Below, piece after piece: positions 1-8,317 of a DNA stretch of 64,000 bases. The stretch covers positions 1 to 64,000 of the forward strand of contig CAYLTY010000007.1 of assembly GCA_964386705.1 (NCBI GenBank), given 5' to 3'. The DNA is from AM-0621 sp964386705 (GTDB taxonomy: Bacteria; Planctomycetota; Planctomycetia; Planctomycetales; Planctomycetaceae). Position 1 is the stretch's first letter. Every line of letters begins with the position of its first letter. Position numbers and translations under genes: made by a program. The notes below the pieces were generated by a model. The model saw only the letters and a program-made list of their open reading frames with translations, was not told the origin of the DNA and searched no databases.

Positions 1-584
1 CTGATCCGCTTCCTGCGGACTGGTGGCGATGAATTGCCGTTCGGTGTGTGAAAGAATTCCGTCCGTGAGCGTGGAACTGGCTGAGCGCCAAAACCCCGCT
101 GGTCCAATCACTTGCTGTGTAAACGATACTTCCGCGTTCCGCAGGCCTCCGTGACCCGTCCAACACGAAACCGTCTGTCATGGCTTATCGACACCGGGCA
201 TTCGGTTTCCACGATATCAATGACAAACGCCCTAGAGTGCCGCTAACCGGATAAGTTTTGGCCTGCGGCAAAGTCTTCCCAAGTTCGCCAATTTACGTGT
301 TTCAAGTCATTCCGCCGCCCCGGATCCAAGATCGACGGAGGCCTGATAAGCCACTACCTCTAAAGGACTTATGGGACCCATCGGATTCAAGGGTTCCATA
401 AGTCCCATCGACTGGCGCGACAGCGGCCTTAGATGAAGCAGCAGACGCCCCCGGCTCCCCGACCCGAATCTCACTCTCAGCAACTGGGTCGCTGGATCAC
501 GCCGGAGGCTTGTGTTAAACACTCGTCTGACTGGTGCTGGCCTCTGCCATCAGTTTTATTCGAGTCCCCTGAGAGATTGCTCGC
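1..584. other. Intergenic stretch with one hairpin; no supported gene
   Basis: No convincing complete gene is seen here. The first 51 bases are open on the plus strand and end in TGA, so they could be the last 16 codons of a gene that starts outside the window, but that is too short to support. The only clear structure is the inverted repeat at 365-405. The stretch ends at the start codon of the His-tailed membrane protein. Confidence 0.5.
365..405. repeat. Inverted repeat (14-bp stem, 13-nt loop)
   Basis: GGACTTATGGGACC (365-378) pairs with GGTTCCATAAGTCC (392-405), with a single G-T wobble. A second copy of the short phrase CCCATCG sits on each side. The motif resembles the short 'cttatgggac' intergenic repeats I associate with planctomycete genomes. 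It may be a dispersed repeat or a terminator for an upstream gene. There is no T-run beside it, so I do not call it a terminator. Confidence 0.6.
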
Positions 585-1070
585 ATGTCCGAACTTTTTG
601 ATAGTCTTGTAAACCTGTTCGCGGCTGCCTTCGGAGTCATCCAGGCTCTGGTGATGTTCGTGCTGCCGTATGCGGCTCTGATTTCCTGGGTCGCGTTCTG
701 GACGCTCGCCGTGAACTGGGTGAAGCTCTACGAGATCCTGTTCAAGAAGGGCGGCGTGGTCGGCCTGATCCTCATCTGCCTGATGTGGGTGCTGGTGTGG
801 GGCCTGATCGCTCCTCCAGTCGGCGGACATCACGATCTGCTGGGCATGAAGCTCAGCAACTTCATCGCCAAAACCGTCTTCGTCAGCTCGCTGGTCACGA
901 TCATGTTCCTGTGCGGCTCAGTGCAGCTGTCCGGATCGGTCGCTGCCTTTACGAACTTCGATGAGCCCGAACCAGACGCCGGGCACGGTGGCCACGGTCA
1001 TGGACATGATGACGGTCACGGAGCCGCCGATCACGGACACGGCGGTCACGCTCCGAGCCATGCCCACTAA
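585..1070 (+). CDS. Small membrane protein with a His-rich C-terminal tail
   Basis: The 161-residue product has about three hydrophobic segments, near residues 17-45, 56-78 and 93-118. The last 30 residues are hydrophilic and contain ten histidines interspersed with Gly and Asp. The membrane segments show it acts in a membrane. The tail is the kind of sequence that binds Zn, Ni, Cu or Co, so metal binding or metal handling is a reasonable inference, but no family is recognised. The ATG start is preceded by only a weak purine stretch. The gene stands alone and is followed by a strong hairpin terminator at 1103-1134. It might be an accessory protein of a respiratory or metal transport system, but nothing next to it proves this. 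Confidence 0.75.
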   Translation: MSELFDSLVNLFAAAFGVIQALVMFVLPYAALISWVAFWTLAVNWVKLYEILFKKGGVVGLILICLMWVLVWGLIAPPVGGHHDLLGMKLSNFIAKTVFVSSLVTIMFLCGSVQLSGSVAAFTNFDEPEPDAGHGGHGHGHDDGHGAADHGHGGHAPSHAH

Positions 1071-1102
1071 GAGGCTCGACACCAGACACAGATCGCTCAC
1101 AA

Positions 1103-1134
1103 GAAGCACGAATGACACCTCTCATTCGTGCTTC
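1103..1134 (+). terminator. Rho-independent-type terminator after the His-tailed protein gene
   Basis: GAAGCACGAATG (1103-1114) and CATTCGTGCTTC (1123-1134) form a perfect 12-bp stem with an 8-nt loop, followed by a T-rich stretch. It lies 33 bases after the stop of the upstream gene. It also covers the most upstream possible start of the next gene, which argues for the later start at 1190. Confidence 0.8.
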
Positions 1135-1189
1135 GTTCATTTCTAGCCTGAGTTCTTTCTGCCGGGATGATCTTCGAAGGAGACTTCAG

Positions 1190-2602
1190 ATGGCCAACGT
1201 GCGTGACTGGGGAGCTGCTGGCGATGGCAAGATGGATGACACTGAAGCGTTGCAGCACGCTATCAACGATGCGGACGGTGTGATCGAGTTTCCGCGCGGT
1301 GAATATCTCATCTCGAAACCGCTGATCGTTGATCTGGTAAAAGTCGGACGCACGGCCATCAGCGGTTCAGGCGGCACCGCCAAGCTGGTCATGACAGGCC
1401 CCGGCCCGGCGATCTCGCTGGTCGGTAATCATACGGGATCGGCAGACCCCAATAGCTTTCGTCCGGAAGAATGGCACAACGAACGCATGCCGACGATCGA
1501 CGGCATCGAGATCGAAGGTCGTCATCCCGAAGCCGACGGCATCCGTATCCAAGGCGTGATGCAGCCCACTCTGACCCGTGTGCTGATTCGCCAGGTCCGC
1601 ACTGCGGTCTATGTCACGGGCCGCGCACGAAACATCCTAATTGATGGTTGCCACATCTATCACAATACCAACATCGGAGTGCATCTCGACAAGGTCAACC
1701 TGCATCAGGTCATCATTGGCGATTCGCACATCAGCTATAACCGGCGCGGTGGAATTCGCGTGGAAAACAGCGAAATCCGCAACTTCCAGATCACCGGCAA
1801 CGACATCGAATACAACAACTTCCGGGCGTTCGCGAAGCAGTTTTCTAAGCCCGAAGATGAAGCGGAACCGACCGCCGAAATCTACATCGACGTCGGCAAC
1901 GGCACCGTGCGTGAGGGGACGATTGCCAGCAACACGATTCAGGCGACCTTCAGTTCCGGTGGCTCGAACATTCGCATGATCGGTGGCGGCGAAGACGGCA
2001 AGCACAAAGCCGGCATGTGGACGATCTCGGGCAATCTGATCGGCAGCCAGAAGAACAACATCCACCTGACGTACTGCCGGGGAGTCACCATCACCGGCAA
2101 CTACATCTACAGCGGCCATCATCGCAACGTGCTGGTCGAGCACTCGCGGAACATTCTGCTGGGTCCCAACACGATCGGCCACAACCCCGACTACAACGAC
2201 AAGGAACTGGCCACCGGCGTGACGTTCAGCGACTCGTTCAACTGCAACATCACCGGCCTGCTGATTCAGGACGCCGAGGCCGGGACGCACACCATCAAGG
2301 ACGCCGTGCCGCTGCAACGTGAGGCGCTGGTTGAAGTCATTCGCTGCCAGCGGATGAACATGACCGGCTGCCAGATTCTGGACGGCACACCGATCAGCCT
2401 GCTGCTGCAAGACTGCGAAGATTCGATCGTCTCCAGTTGCCTCATCGCCGATCAACGGACCGACAAGAGGACGACGACTGGTATCGCGGTCAAAGGCAAA
2501 GATATGGGCCTGCTGATTTGCCAGAACCGCATCATCGGCTCGACCAAAGCCGCGATCGACGGCCATACGGGGGCCAAACTCGATGGCAACTCGGTCGATT
2601 AA
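1190..2602 (+). CDS. Right-handed parallel beta-helix (pectate-lyase-superfamily) protein
   Basis: The 470-residue product begins with a segment typical of Pectate_lyase_3-like proteins: VRDWGAAGDGKMDD near residues 4-17, then a short helix and VIEFPRGEYLIS. The rest is a run of short repeats with regularly spaced Asn, Ile and Gly (for example ITGNDIEYNN, ISGNLIGSQKNNI, ITGNYIYSGHHRNV). These are the coils of a parallel beta-helix and suggest binding or cleavage of polysaccharide. No signal peptide is visible from this start. I chose ATG 1190 because GAAGGAG lies just upstream and the earlier in-frame start lies inside a terminator hairpin. No catalytic residues could be assigned, so it may be a structural or tail-spike-like protein rather than an enzyme. 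Confidence 0.85.
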   Translation: MANVRDWGAAGDGKMDDTEALQHAINDADGVIEFPRGEYLISKPLIVDLVKVGRTAISGSGGTAKLVMTGPGPAISLVGNHTGSADPNSFRPEEWHNERMPTIDGIEIEGRHPEADGIRIQGVMQPTLTRVLIRQVRTAVYVTGRARNILIDGCHIYHNTNIGVHLDKVNLHQVIIGDSHISYNRRGGIRVENSEIRNFQITGNDIEYNNFRAFAKQFSKPEDEAEPTAEIYIDVGNGTVREGTIASNTIQATFSSGGSNIRMIGGGEDGKHKAGMWTISGNLIGSQKNNIHLTYCRGVTITGNYIYSGHHRNVLVEHSRNILLGPNTIGHNPDYNDKELATGVTFSDSFNCNITGLLIQDAEAGTHTIKDAVPLQREALVEVIRCQRMNMTGCQILDGTPISLLLQDCEDSIVSSCLIADQRTDKRTTTGIAVKGKDMGLLICQNRIIGSTKAAIDGHTGAKLDGNSVD

Positions 2603-2713
2603 TATTTTGCCAGCCCCCGCGTGGGAGCCACCTGTGGTCGCCCCTAGTCCTCGTGACGCTGCAGCCACTTGTGCTCCCGATCTGTTCAGCGCTCTGAATT
2701 GCGGAGAAGCGTT

Positions 2714-3154
2714 GTGCCCACATCCTCATGGTCGGACCCTAACGAGCCCCACCCCGCCGATGCGTTTTGCTTGAACCTGCTCGCCACCAAAGAACATCGA
2801 GAGGCTCGGGCCTGGCTTGCCGAGGCGTCCGCCACGTCACTGCGAACGATCGGTGAGCAATCGCCTCGCGACTCGCGCACTATCGTCGACGCGCTCTATC
2901 GGGACGGTGCCGTAGACGTACAGGCAGTGGATATTGATCAGGACCCCCGTCTCGGGGAGACCACGAACGTTCTTGTCGTCAAACTCCCCGCTGAAGCCGA
3001 GCTACGGGCTAAGCTCTTCAAACATGAGGGCCGCATCGCGCGATCGAATGGATTCGATCCTCAGGGCGACACGGGGCAAACCCTCATGTTCCTCTTCAAG
3101 TTCAATCTCTCCCTGCTCCAGTTCGTCAAACAGCTATTTCGCGGCCGTGGTTAA
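2714..3154 (+). CDS. Small protein of unknown function
   Basis: The product has 146 residues from GTG 2714, which has GGAG about seven bases upstream. A TTG at 2669 gives a longer frame without a better ribosome site. I do not recognise the family. The middle part (LPAEAELRAKLFKHEGRIARSNGFDPQGDTGQ) reads like a folded soluble domain. The N-terminal third is helical and charged. The C-terminus is a hydrophobic stretch ending in basic residues (FLFKFNLSLLQFVKQLFRGRG), which could be an amphipathic helix. It lies between the beta-helix gene and the lipoprotein gene on the same strand, with about 110 and 170 bp between them, so co-transcription is possible but not shown. Confidence 0.6.
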   Translation: MPTSSWSDPNEPHPADAFCLNLLATKEHREARAWLAEASATSLRTIGEQSPRDSRTIVDALYRDGAVDVQAVDIDQDPRLGETTNVLVVKLPAEAELRAKLFKHEGRIARSNGFDPQGDTGQTLMFLFKFNLSLLQFVKQLFRGRG

Positions 3155-3327
3155 AACGCTCTGCCACCACCTGAGCGAGTAGCATTTCACTCCGAATGTT
3201 GGCGCGCTACAGACTGATCTATTGAGCATGGCGAGTACTGGTTATATCCCCGCCCACGACCATCGTTCGCGGGGCCAGCAACTCTTTGTTCGTGGAGCGA
3301 ACGGCGGCAATCTTCAAGGATGAAGAG

Positions 3328-4236
3328 ATGCGTAAGCTCATATCCCTGGCGATGTTAGCCCTGCTCACAGGCTGCGTCGCGCCGCATTATGAATACGGAG
3401 CCAGCTACACCAGGAAAGACTATCGCTTACCGAACGGCGAAACTCAGATCGAGCGCGGTCGTGAGAACAAGCTCATCGACGGTGTGGGTTGGGTCGTGGG
3501 CATTCCGACCAAGATCATGCTGCTCAACGCGAAGATGGATAATCACAACATCTCGCCGCAGACCGAGCAGGAACTCGCAGAGTACCTTGAGAAGAACGAC
3601 CTCGATTGCGTGAAGGTCCGGCTGAATCAGTACGACCCGGTCGGCGAATGGAAGCGGCTGACGAAGAACGAGCAGGTCGGTTTCGGCTGGCGTTACACCG
3701 CAGGCACGCTTTCTTTGCTGGGCTACACGCTGTTGCCAGGACGAATCATTGGAGGCGACAACTACAACCCCTTCACAAACACGATCAATCTGTATTCCGA
3801 TCATCCGGCGGTGGCGTTGCACGAAGCCGGGCACGCCAAAGACTTCGGCCAGCAGGAGTGGAAAGGCACGTACGGCGTGGCCTACTCGATTCCTGTGTAT
3901 GGTCTGGTGCATGAAGCTCGAGCCACCAACGACGCCTTGAGCTACATGGAAGCCGAAGGAAAGTACGACCTGCAGGCCGACGCCTACAAAGTGTTGTACC
4001 CGGCTTATGGCAGCCATGTCGGCGGCCAGTTCAGCAACTTCATTCCCGCCCCTGCCAGTTGGGCGATCATGGCTGGCTGCGTGATCCCCGGACACATCGC
4101 CGGTCGAGCGAAGGCCAACGAGGTCGAAGAGACTCAGCTCTACAGCCGGAGCGGTCGCAACAAGGCATCGGACAGCGGCATCATGCAGGCAGGTCATGAA
4201 GAACCAGCACGTTCCCGCAGACAAGTCGACGAGTAG
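3328..4236 (+). CDS. Lipoprotein with an HExxH zinc-protease-like motif
   Basis: The 302-residue product starts with a lipoprotein signal peptide (MRKLISLAMLALLTGC) whose lipid-modified Cys would be residue 16, so it should be anchored in a membrane facing the periplasm. The motif HEAGH at residues 165-169, inside VALHEAGHAKDFG, matches the zinc-binding HExxH core of metalloproteases. A conserved Glu or His as third ligand was not identified. I chose ATG 3328 because the signal peptide begins there and AAGGA lies 8-12 bases upstream; an earlier in-frame start at 3286 would bury the signal peptide. The C-terminal 40 residues are basic and polar. Proteolytic activity is inferred only, and the protein could equally be an inactive relative. 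Confidence 0.8.
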   Translation: MRKLISLAMLALLTGCVAPHYEYGASYTRKDYRLPNGETQIERGRENKLIDGVGWVVGIPTKIMLLNAKMDNHNISPQTEQELAEYLEKNDLDCVKVRLNQYDPVGEWKRLTKNEQVGFGWRYTAGTLSLLGYTLLPGRIIGGDNYNPFTNTINLYSDHPAVALHEAGHAKDFGQQEWKGTYGVAYSIPVYGLVHEARATNDALSYMEAEGKYDLQADAYKVLYPAYGSHVGGQFSNFIPAPASWAIMAGCVIPGHIAGRAKANEVEETQLYSRSGRNKASDSGIMQAGHEEPARSRRQVDE

Positions 4237-4241
4237 CTGGC

Positions 4242-4267
4242 AATCTTTGATCTCAACGCCAAAGATT
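4242..4267. terminator. Weak hairpin after the lipoprotein gene
   Basis: AATCTTTG (4242-4249) pairs with CAAAGATT (4260-4267), an 8-bp stem with a 10-nt loop, located right after the lipoprotein gene stop. It has no T-run, so it is only a candidate transcript end or a 3' stabilising hairpin. Confidence 0.35.
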
Positions 4268-4300
4268 CGCCGGTCTCGAAGCGACTACTGAGGAGTGAAC

Positions 4301-5326
4301 GTGCAATTTTCAAATGACGACCTGCTGCTCGTCACGGGAGCAACGGGTTTGGTGGGCAGCCATGTGGCTCAGCGCGCCCGCGAACGTGGCATCCGTACGC
4401 GGGCTCTGGTCCGATCAAACAGCGATCGCAAGCTGCTGCAGCAATGGGGCGTCGAGTTCGTCGACGGCGACCTGACCGACTTTGATTCTCACAAGCGTGC
4501 CGCAGAAGGTGTGACCGCCTTCGTGCACTGCGCCGCGAAGGTCGGTGATTGGGGCCCGGTGGAGGAATACCGTCGCGTAAACGTGGGCGGCACAGAAAGC
4601 CTGCTCAACGCCGTGAAAGCGAATGGAACATTGAAACGCGTCGTGCATATCAGTTCGCTCGGCGTTTATCCCGCTGGCGATCATCACGGCACTGATGAAA
4701 CGCAACCGATTTCCCTGGAAGGTATCGACGGCTACACGCTGACGAAGGCGGAGTCAGAGCAACTGGTTCGCAGCCACATCGCCGAACACAAGCTGCCAGC
4801 GGTTATCCTGCGACCCGGCTTCATCTATGGAGAACGCGATCGCACGGTGCTGCCCCGCATTCTGAGCCGCATGACGAGCGGCAAGTTCAAGTTCATCGGC
4901 GACGGCCACACGCTGCTCAACAACACCTATGTCGGCAATCTGGCGGACGCTATTTTCCTGGCCCTCGATCGAGATGACCTGATCGGCGAAGTCTTCAATA
5001 TCACGGACGTTAAGCTGGTCACGAAGCGCCATTTCATTGGACGGATTGCCGAACACGCTGGCATCTCAACGCCGACGAAGGCTGCACCGCTGGCGGTCGT
5101 GAAGACGCTCGCCAAAACACTGGAAGCCATCTGGAAAGCTTTCGATGCGAAAGAAGCACCGTTTGTCTCCAGCGCGAGCGTAAAGTTCCTGGGCTACAAC
5201 CTCGACTACAGCTCTGAGAAAGCCCAGCGACTACTCGGCTATCACCCGCGAGTCCCCTTCGACGATGGCATCGCCGCCGCCGTCGGCTGGTGCAAAGAAG
5301 CGGGATTGATTCCTGCGAAGTCATAG
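4301..5326 (+). CDS. NAD-dependent epimerase/dehydratase (extended SDR family)
   Basis: The 341-residue product is an extended short-chain dehydrogenase. The N-terminal dinucleotide-binding motif TGATGLVGS follows the first beta strand. HCAAKVGDW marks the next strand, HISSLGVYP carries the active-site Ser region, and YTLTK gives the catalytic Tyr (about 145) and Lys (about 149). It resembles the 3-beta-hydroxysteroid dehydrogenase/isomerase and nucleotide-sugar epimerase branches; the substrate cannot be read from sequence. Length is normal for the family. I chose GTG 4301 because GAGGAG lies five bases upstream; the in-frame GTG at 4295 overlaps that ribosome site. The stop codon lies inside a hairpin shared with the convergent next gene. 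Confidence 0.9.
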   Translation: MQFSNDDLLLVTGATGLVGSHVAQRARERGIRTRALVRSNSDRKLLQQWGVEFVDGDLTDFDSHKRAAEGVTAFVHCAAKVGDWGPVEEYRRVNVGGTESLLNAVKANGTLKRVVHISSLGVYPAGDHHGTDETQPISLEGIDGYTLTKAESEQLVRSHIAEHKLPAVILRPGFIYGERDRTVLPRILSRMTSGKFKFIGDGHTLLNNTYVGNLADAIFLALDRDDLIGEVFNITDVKLVTKRHFIGRIAEHAGISTPTKAAPLAVVKTLAKTLEAIWKAFDAKEAPFVSSASVKFLGYNLDYSSEKAQRLLGYHPRVPFDDGIAAAVGWCKEAGLIPAKS

Positions 5327-5351
5327 GCGCTCTCTCGCAGAGCGCCTATGA
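5321..5351. terminator. Bidirectional hairpin overlapping two convergent stop codons
   Basis: TCATAGGCGCTCT (5321-5333) and AGAGCGCCTATGA (5339-5351) form a perfect 13-bp stem with a 5-nt loop. The stop of the plus-strand dehydrogenase (5324-5326) and that of the minus-strand PepSY gene (5346-5348) both lie within the stem, so one element can end transcripts from both sides. Confidence 0.75.
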
Positions 5352-6776
5352 GGGCATCACACCGGGTGCGGAAGCGTGCAGGCCCAGCCAGTTCCGCACG
5401 CGAGGAATGCGTTTGAGAACGGCGAACTCAGCCAGCAGCACGAGTAGCAGCGACGCACCAAACAGCGGCAGGTAGACGCCGAACAGAACCGTGAGCGCGA
5501 TCAAGCCCCACGAGACGCGCGGATTGAAGAGAACCTTCGGCGCGCCAAGCACTCCCACATCGCGACGACGCCACCACATGATGACGCCGCTGACGCTGAT
5601 CAGGACCAGTCCAGCTGCAGTCAGCAGCCCCAGTAATTGATTCGGCCAGCCGAAGAGTTGTCCTTCATGAGCGGCAATGCCATATCCCACAACGCGATCA
5701 AAGAAGTGGCGATCCTTGAAGTCTTCCCGGCTGATAATCGCCCCGCTCTTGCCATCAACGACCAGATTGACACGCAGCGGTCGATTGGCGGTCATGGACT
5801 TCGCAGTCCACTCATTGCTGTCGGCTTTGGCGGGTGGAGCAACAACAACCGGATGCTCCAGCTTCAACGGCGATACAGTGGCGACGACTCGATCGAAGGC
5901 CGTCATATCCTTCGGCATGAAGCCACCACCGCCCCGACGTCCGCGTCCCGAGCCTCCACCTCCGTGACCACTGTGTTCGCCGCCGCCTGCATCACGATTG
6001 CCTTTCGCGCCGTCTGATCCTTTGGCTGCCCGCTCGCTGCCGGTGGTCCAATCCTGTTGAGCCACCGCAGTGTTCGTGTAGCGGCGAATCGTTTTGAAGT
6101 ACTCACCCCAGAACTTGGCCCAGGGCAAACCACTCATCAACAGGAATAGCGCGAAGGTCGAGATCCAGATGCCAACCACGCTGTGGATGTCACGCCAGAA
6201 GATCTTTGAGCCCATTCGCAATCGCGGATACAGCACGCCGCCGAGGCCTTTGGCCTGACGCGGCCACCAGAGATACAAACCCGTCACGATCATGATGATC
6301 GTCCAGCACGAAGCCAGTTCGACGATATTCGAACCTCGATCACCCATCAGCAATTCGCCGTGCAGTCGAAAGATCGTCCGCATGAACCGCTGGTTCTCCG
6401 GCACGGTGTGCAGGATCTGCAAAGTCTCAGGATGCACGTAAACGCGAATCGCTTCGCCACTCTTCGTCCGCACAATCACTCGCGCAGCCGAGGTTGGAGT
6501 CTGAGGCAGTTCGTAGCCGTTGGGCGTGGACTCAGGCAGGGCAGCCAGAGCCGCCTGGACCTGTGAGGCAGCCGTTGCCGGACCATCTTTGATCTGCAGG
6601 TTGTCGTAGGCTCGATCGTTCCAGGCTTCAATCTGCGGCTTGAACAGATAAATCGAACCGGTAATCGACAACACAATCACGAAGGGAATTGTGAACAACC
6701 CAGCATAGAAGTGCCAACGCCACACGGCTCGATAGTCAGGCCATGACTTGCCGGGGTTCGGAGCGGTGTCAGTCAT
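5346..6776 (-). CDS. PepSY-associated transmembrane protein
   Basis: The 476-residue product matches the PepSY-TM (PiuB-like) membrane family. It has an N-terminal membrane helix (FYAGLFTIPFVIVLSITGSIYLF) followed by a PepSY-like soluble part. Then come the typical RLHGEL and 'ELASCWTIIMIVTGLYLWWP' helix, another helix near 'DIHSVVGIWISTFALFLLMSG', and two C-terminal helices. Members are often linked to iron or siderophore handling or to membrane reductases. A long Gly/His/Arg-rich linker (about residues 250-285) sits between membrane helices, which is unusual. I chose ATG 6776 rather than the in-frame start at 6821, because the homologous part begins there; the ribosome site is weak either way. 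It converges with the dehydrogenase gene and shares its terminator. Confidence 0.85.
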   Translation of the reverse strand: MTDTAPNPGKSWPDYRAVWRWHFYAGLFTIPFVIVLSITGSIYLFKPQIEAWNDRAYDNLQIKDGPATAASQVQAALAALPESTPNGYELPQTPTSAARVIVRTKSGEAIRVYVHPETLQILHTVPENQRFMRTIFRLHGELLMGDRGSNIVELASCWTIIMIVTGLYLWWPRQAKGLGGVLYPRLRMGSKIFWRDIHSVVGIWISTFALFLLMSGLPWAKFWGEYFKTIRRYTNTAVAQQDWTTGSERAAKGSDGAKGNRDAGGGEHSGHGGGGSGRGRRGGGGFMPKDMTAFDRVVATVSPLKLEHPVVVAPPAKADSNEWTAKSMTANRPLRVNLVVDGKSGAIISREDFKDRHFFDRVVGYGIAAHEGQLFGWPNQLLGLLTAAGLVLISVSGVIMWWRRRDVGVLGAPKVLFNPRVSWGLIALTVLFGVYLPLFGASLLLVLLAEFAVLKRIPRVRNWLGLHASAPGVMPS

Positions 6777-6870
6777 CGAAGTGATCTCTGAAGTATGTCT
6801 GGTTGATTGAGTTGTCTGCAAATACAGGTGATGGTGAGCTCATCAAGGGGCATCGGACGAAGATGACGCG

Positions 6871-6896
6871 CAGGCCGGACAACATTGTCCGACCTG
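6871..6896. repeat. Near-perfect palindrome upstream of the PepSY gene
   Basis: CAGGCCGGACAA (6871-6882) and TTGTCCGACCTG (6885-6896) form a 12-bp inverted repeat with one mismatch and only two bases between the arms. It lies between the DUF1559 stop and the PepSY start, about 95 bases before the latter. The tiny loop fits a dimeric regulator site or a dispersed palindromic repeat better than a terminator. Confidence 0.5.
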
Positions 6897-6926
6897 TAAA
6901 CCGGTCATATCGGCCCGGATAACCCA

Positions 6927-8033
6927 CTAGAACTCGCCGACTAGGTCATTGCCGTTGCGGCTATGCAGACTGCGATGCAACGTGACGTCTGTGCTCTCGC
7001 TGAGGAACCGGACGGTGCCATCACCGAGTAGCACGTGAGCTCCGCCCACATGCCAACTGCGCGGACCGAAGAAGCCCGTGAAGTGCGTAACGACGTCCGG
7101 AATGCGGCTGTTCGGCGGGCTGTAGCCGTTAGTCAAAGTGCTCAGCGCACCCGAATGCGCCCACGAGCAACCACGACCGCGAATTGCAGCACTCGAAGAA
7201 CCGCGCCAATTCGTCATCACTGGCCAGATCGTGGACAGGTCCGGGTTACTGATGACACCGCCTGGTCCGTTGGACCAGGGACTGCCACTGGCAGCCAGAC
7301 CTTGCACGGTCTGCAGAGCAGAATTCACTCCCGATGAACCGTTCATCGTCATCTGATACGGGAACGGCGGCAGCGTCCCCGCAGGCAACGTCGTATCAGG
7401 CCCCACGCTGCGAACGGACTCGCTCATGAAGACAGTGTTCGACGCCCCATCAATAACATCCCGCACGCGGGCGTTCGAGTTCTCATAGACGATGCCATCC
7501 GTCTGCCAACGCAAATCGTAATTGGCTCCAGTACCGCTGCCGTAACTCACCATGTAGTTGTTGCAGCCGTAGATCGCACCACCCGCACCAGTTACTTGTG
7601 TTGGAGCTGGATCGCTGGGGCACAGCATGACCGCGAGCGGCGTTGCGAACGCGGATGCAAACAATGGATTGGGAACCAGGTTGTTGAACGGTCCGGTGAA
7701 GGCCGGCCGAGTGAAGTCCAGCATGTCCTGCAAACCGGCCTGCTCCATGTACGGCAGAATTCTGGCCTGAGGCGAGAAACCCTGGACGTTCGGCAGATAG
7801 TTCTGAGCGTTCGTCATCGGGAAGACTCCGAACGCGCTTTCGTAGTTGGCCAGCCCCAGACCCAACTGCTTGAGATTGTTCTTGCATTGAGACCGCCGGG
7901 CAGCCTCACGCGCCTGCTGCACGGCGGGCAGCAGCATGGCGACCAACACGGCAATGATCGCGATCACGACGAGTAGTTCTATCAGTGTAAACCCGGTTCT
8001 CCACCGGGCACGGACGCAGGAAAAAGATGACAT
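6927..8033 (-). CDS. DUF1559 protein with prepilin-type N-terminus
   Basis: The 368-residue product has the prepilin cleavage and methylation signature GFTLIELLVVIAIIAVLVAMLLPAVQQAREAARRSQCKNNLKQLGL near the N-terminus. It is followed by the DUF1559 domain and a terminal motif around HVLLGDGTVRFLSES. Such proteins occur in many copies in planctomycetes and are exported like type II pseudopilins; their function is unknown. The start is ATG 8033 (GGAG about seven bases upstream); a longer frame to 8210 has no support because the prepilin leader must be near the N-terminus. The neighbours on the same strand are the Cys-rich exported protein upstream and the PepSY protein downstream. Confidence 0.95.
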   Translation of the reverse strand: MSSFSCVRARWRTGFTLIELLVVIAIIAVLVAMLLPAVQQAREAARRSQCKNNLKQLGLGLANYESAFGVFPMTNAQNYLPNVQGFSPQARILPYMEQAGLQDMLDFTRPAFTGPFNNLVPNPLFASAFATPLAVMLCPSDPAPTQVTGAGGAIYGCNNYMVSYGSGTGANYDLRWQTDGIVYENSNARVRDVIDGASNTVFMSESVRSVGPDTTLPAGTLPPFPYQMTMNGSSGVNSALQTVQGLAASGSPWSNGPGGVISNPDLSTIWPVMTNWRGSSSAAIRGRGCSWAHSGALSTLTNGYSPPNSRIPDVVTHFTGFFGPRSWHVGGAHVLLGDGTVRFLSESTDVTLHRSLHSRNGNDLVGEF

Positions 8034-8317
8034 GAGACAACTCCAAACGCCCTCAAGTTTGAGGCGCGAGAATGCGAAGAAAAGAGAGCATCGGAATCGC
8101 TGCCACGCGAGAAGCTGACGCGGGCACTCGATTCCACCGACGACGATTCGATCACGTCGAATAACGGATGCAGCCACCGAGGCAGCCATCAGATCGGCCA
8201 GCGAAATCATCCGTCAGTGACGAGAACGCGCAGGCAGTTCCCAAGGACACTGCACAGCGGGTCGGGCAGAGACGGTAGCGAGAACCGATGACACAAGAAT
8301 GCACTCGGCGGTCGCTC

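Noticed and set aside
1..51. Possible 3' end of a plus-strand gene (LIRFLRTGGDELPFGV then stop)
   Set aside because: Only sixteen codons are visible and other frames are equally open; not enough to call a gene.
1..177. Minus-strand open frame of about 59 codons
   Set aside because: No ATG lies in the open part and a stop lies immediately upstream; no domain is recognisable.
1637..2668. Minus-strand open frame of 343 codons opposite the beta-helix gene
   Set aside because: The plus-strand frame has a clear protein fold signature and ribosome site; the antisense frame has neither.
3248..3274. CCCCGC/GCGGGG hairpin before the HExxH lipoprotein gene
   Set aside because: Only a 6-bp stem with a 15-nt loop and no T-run; too weak to call.
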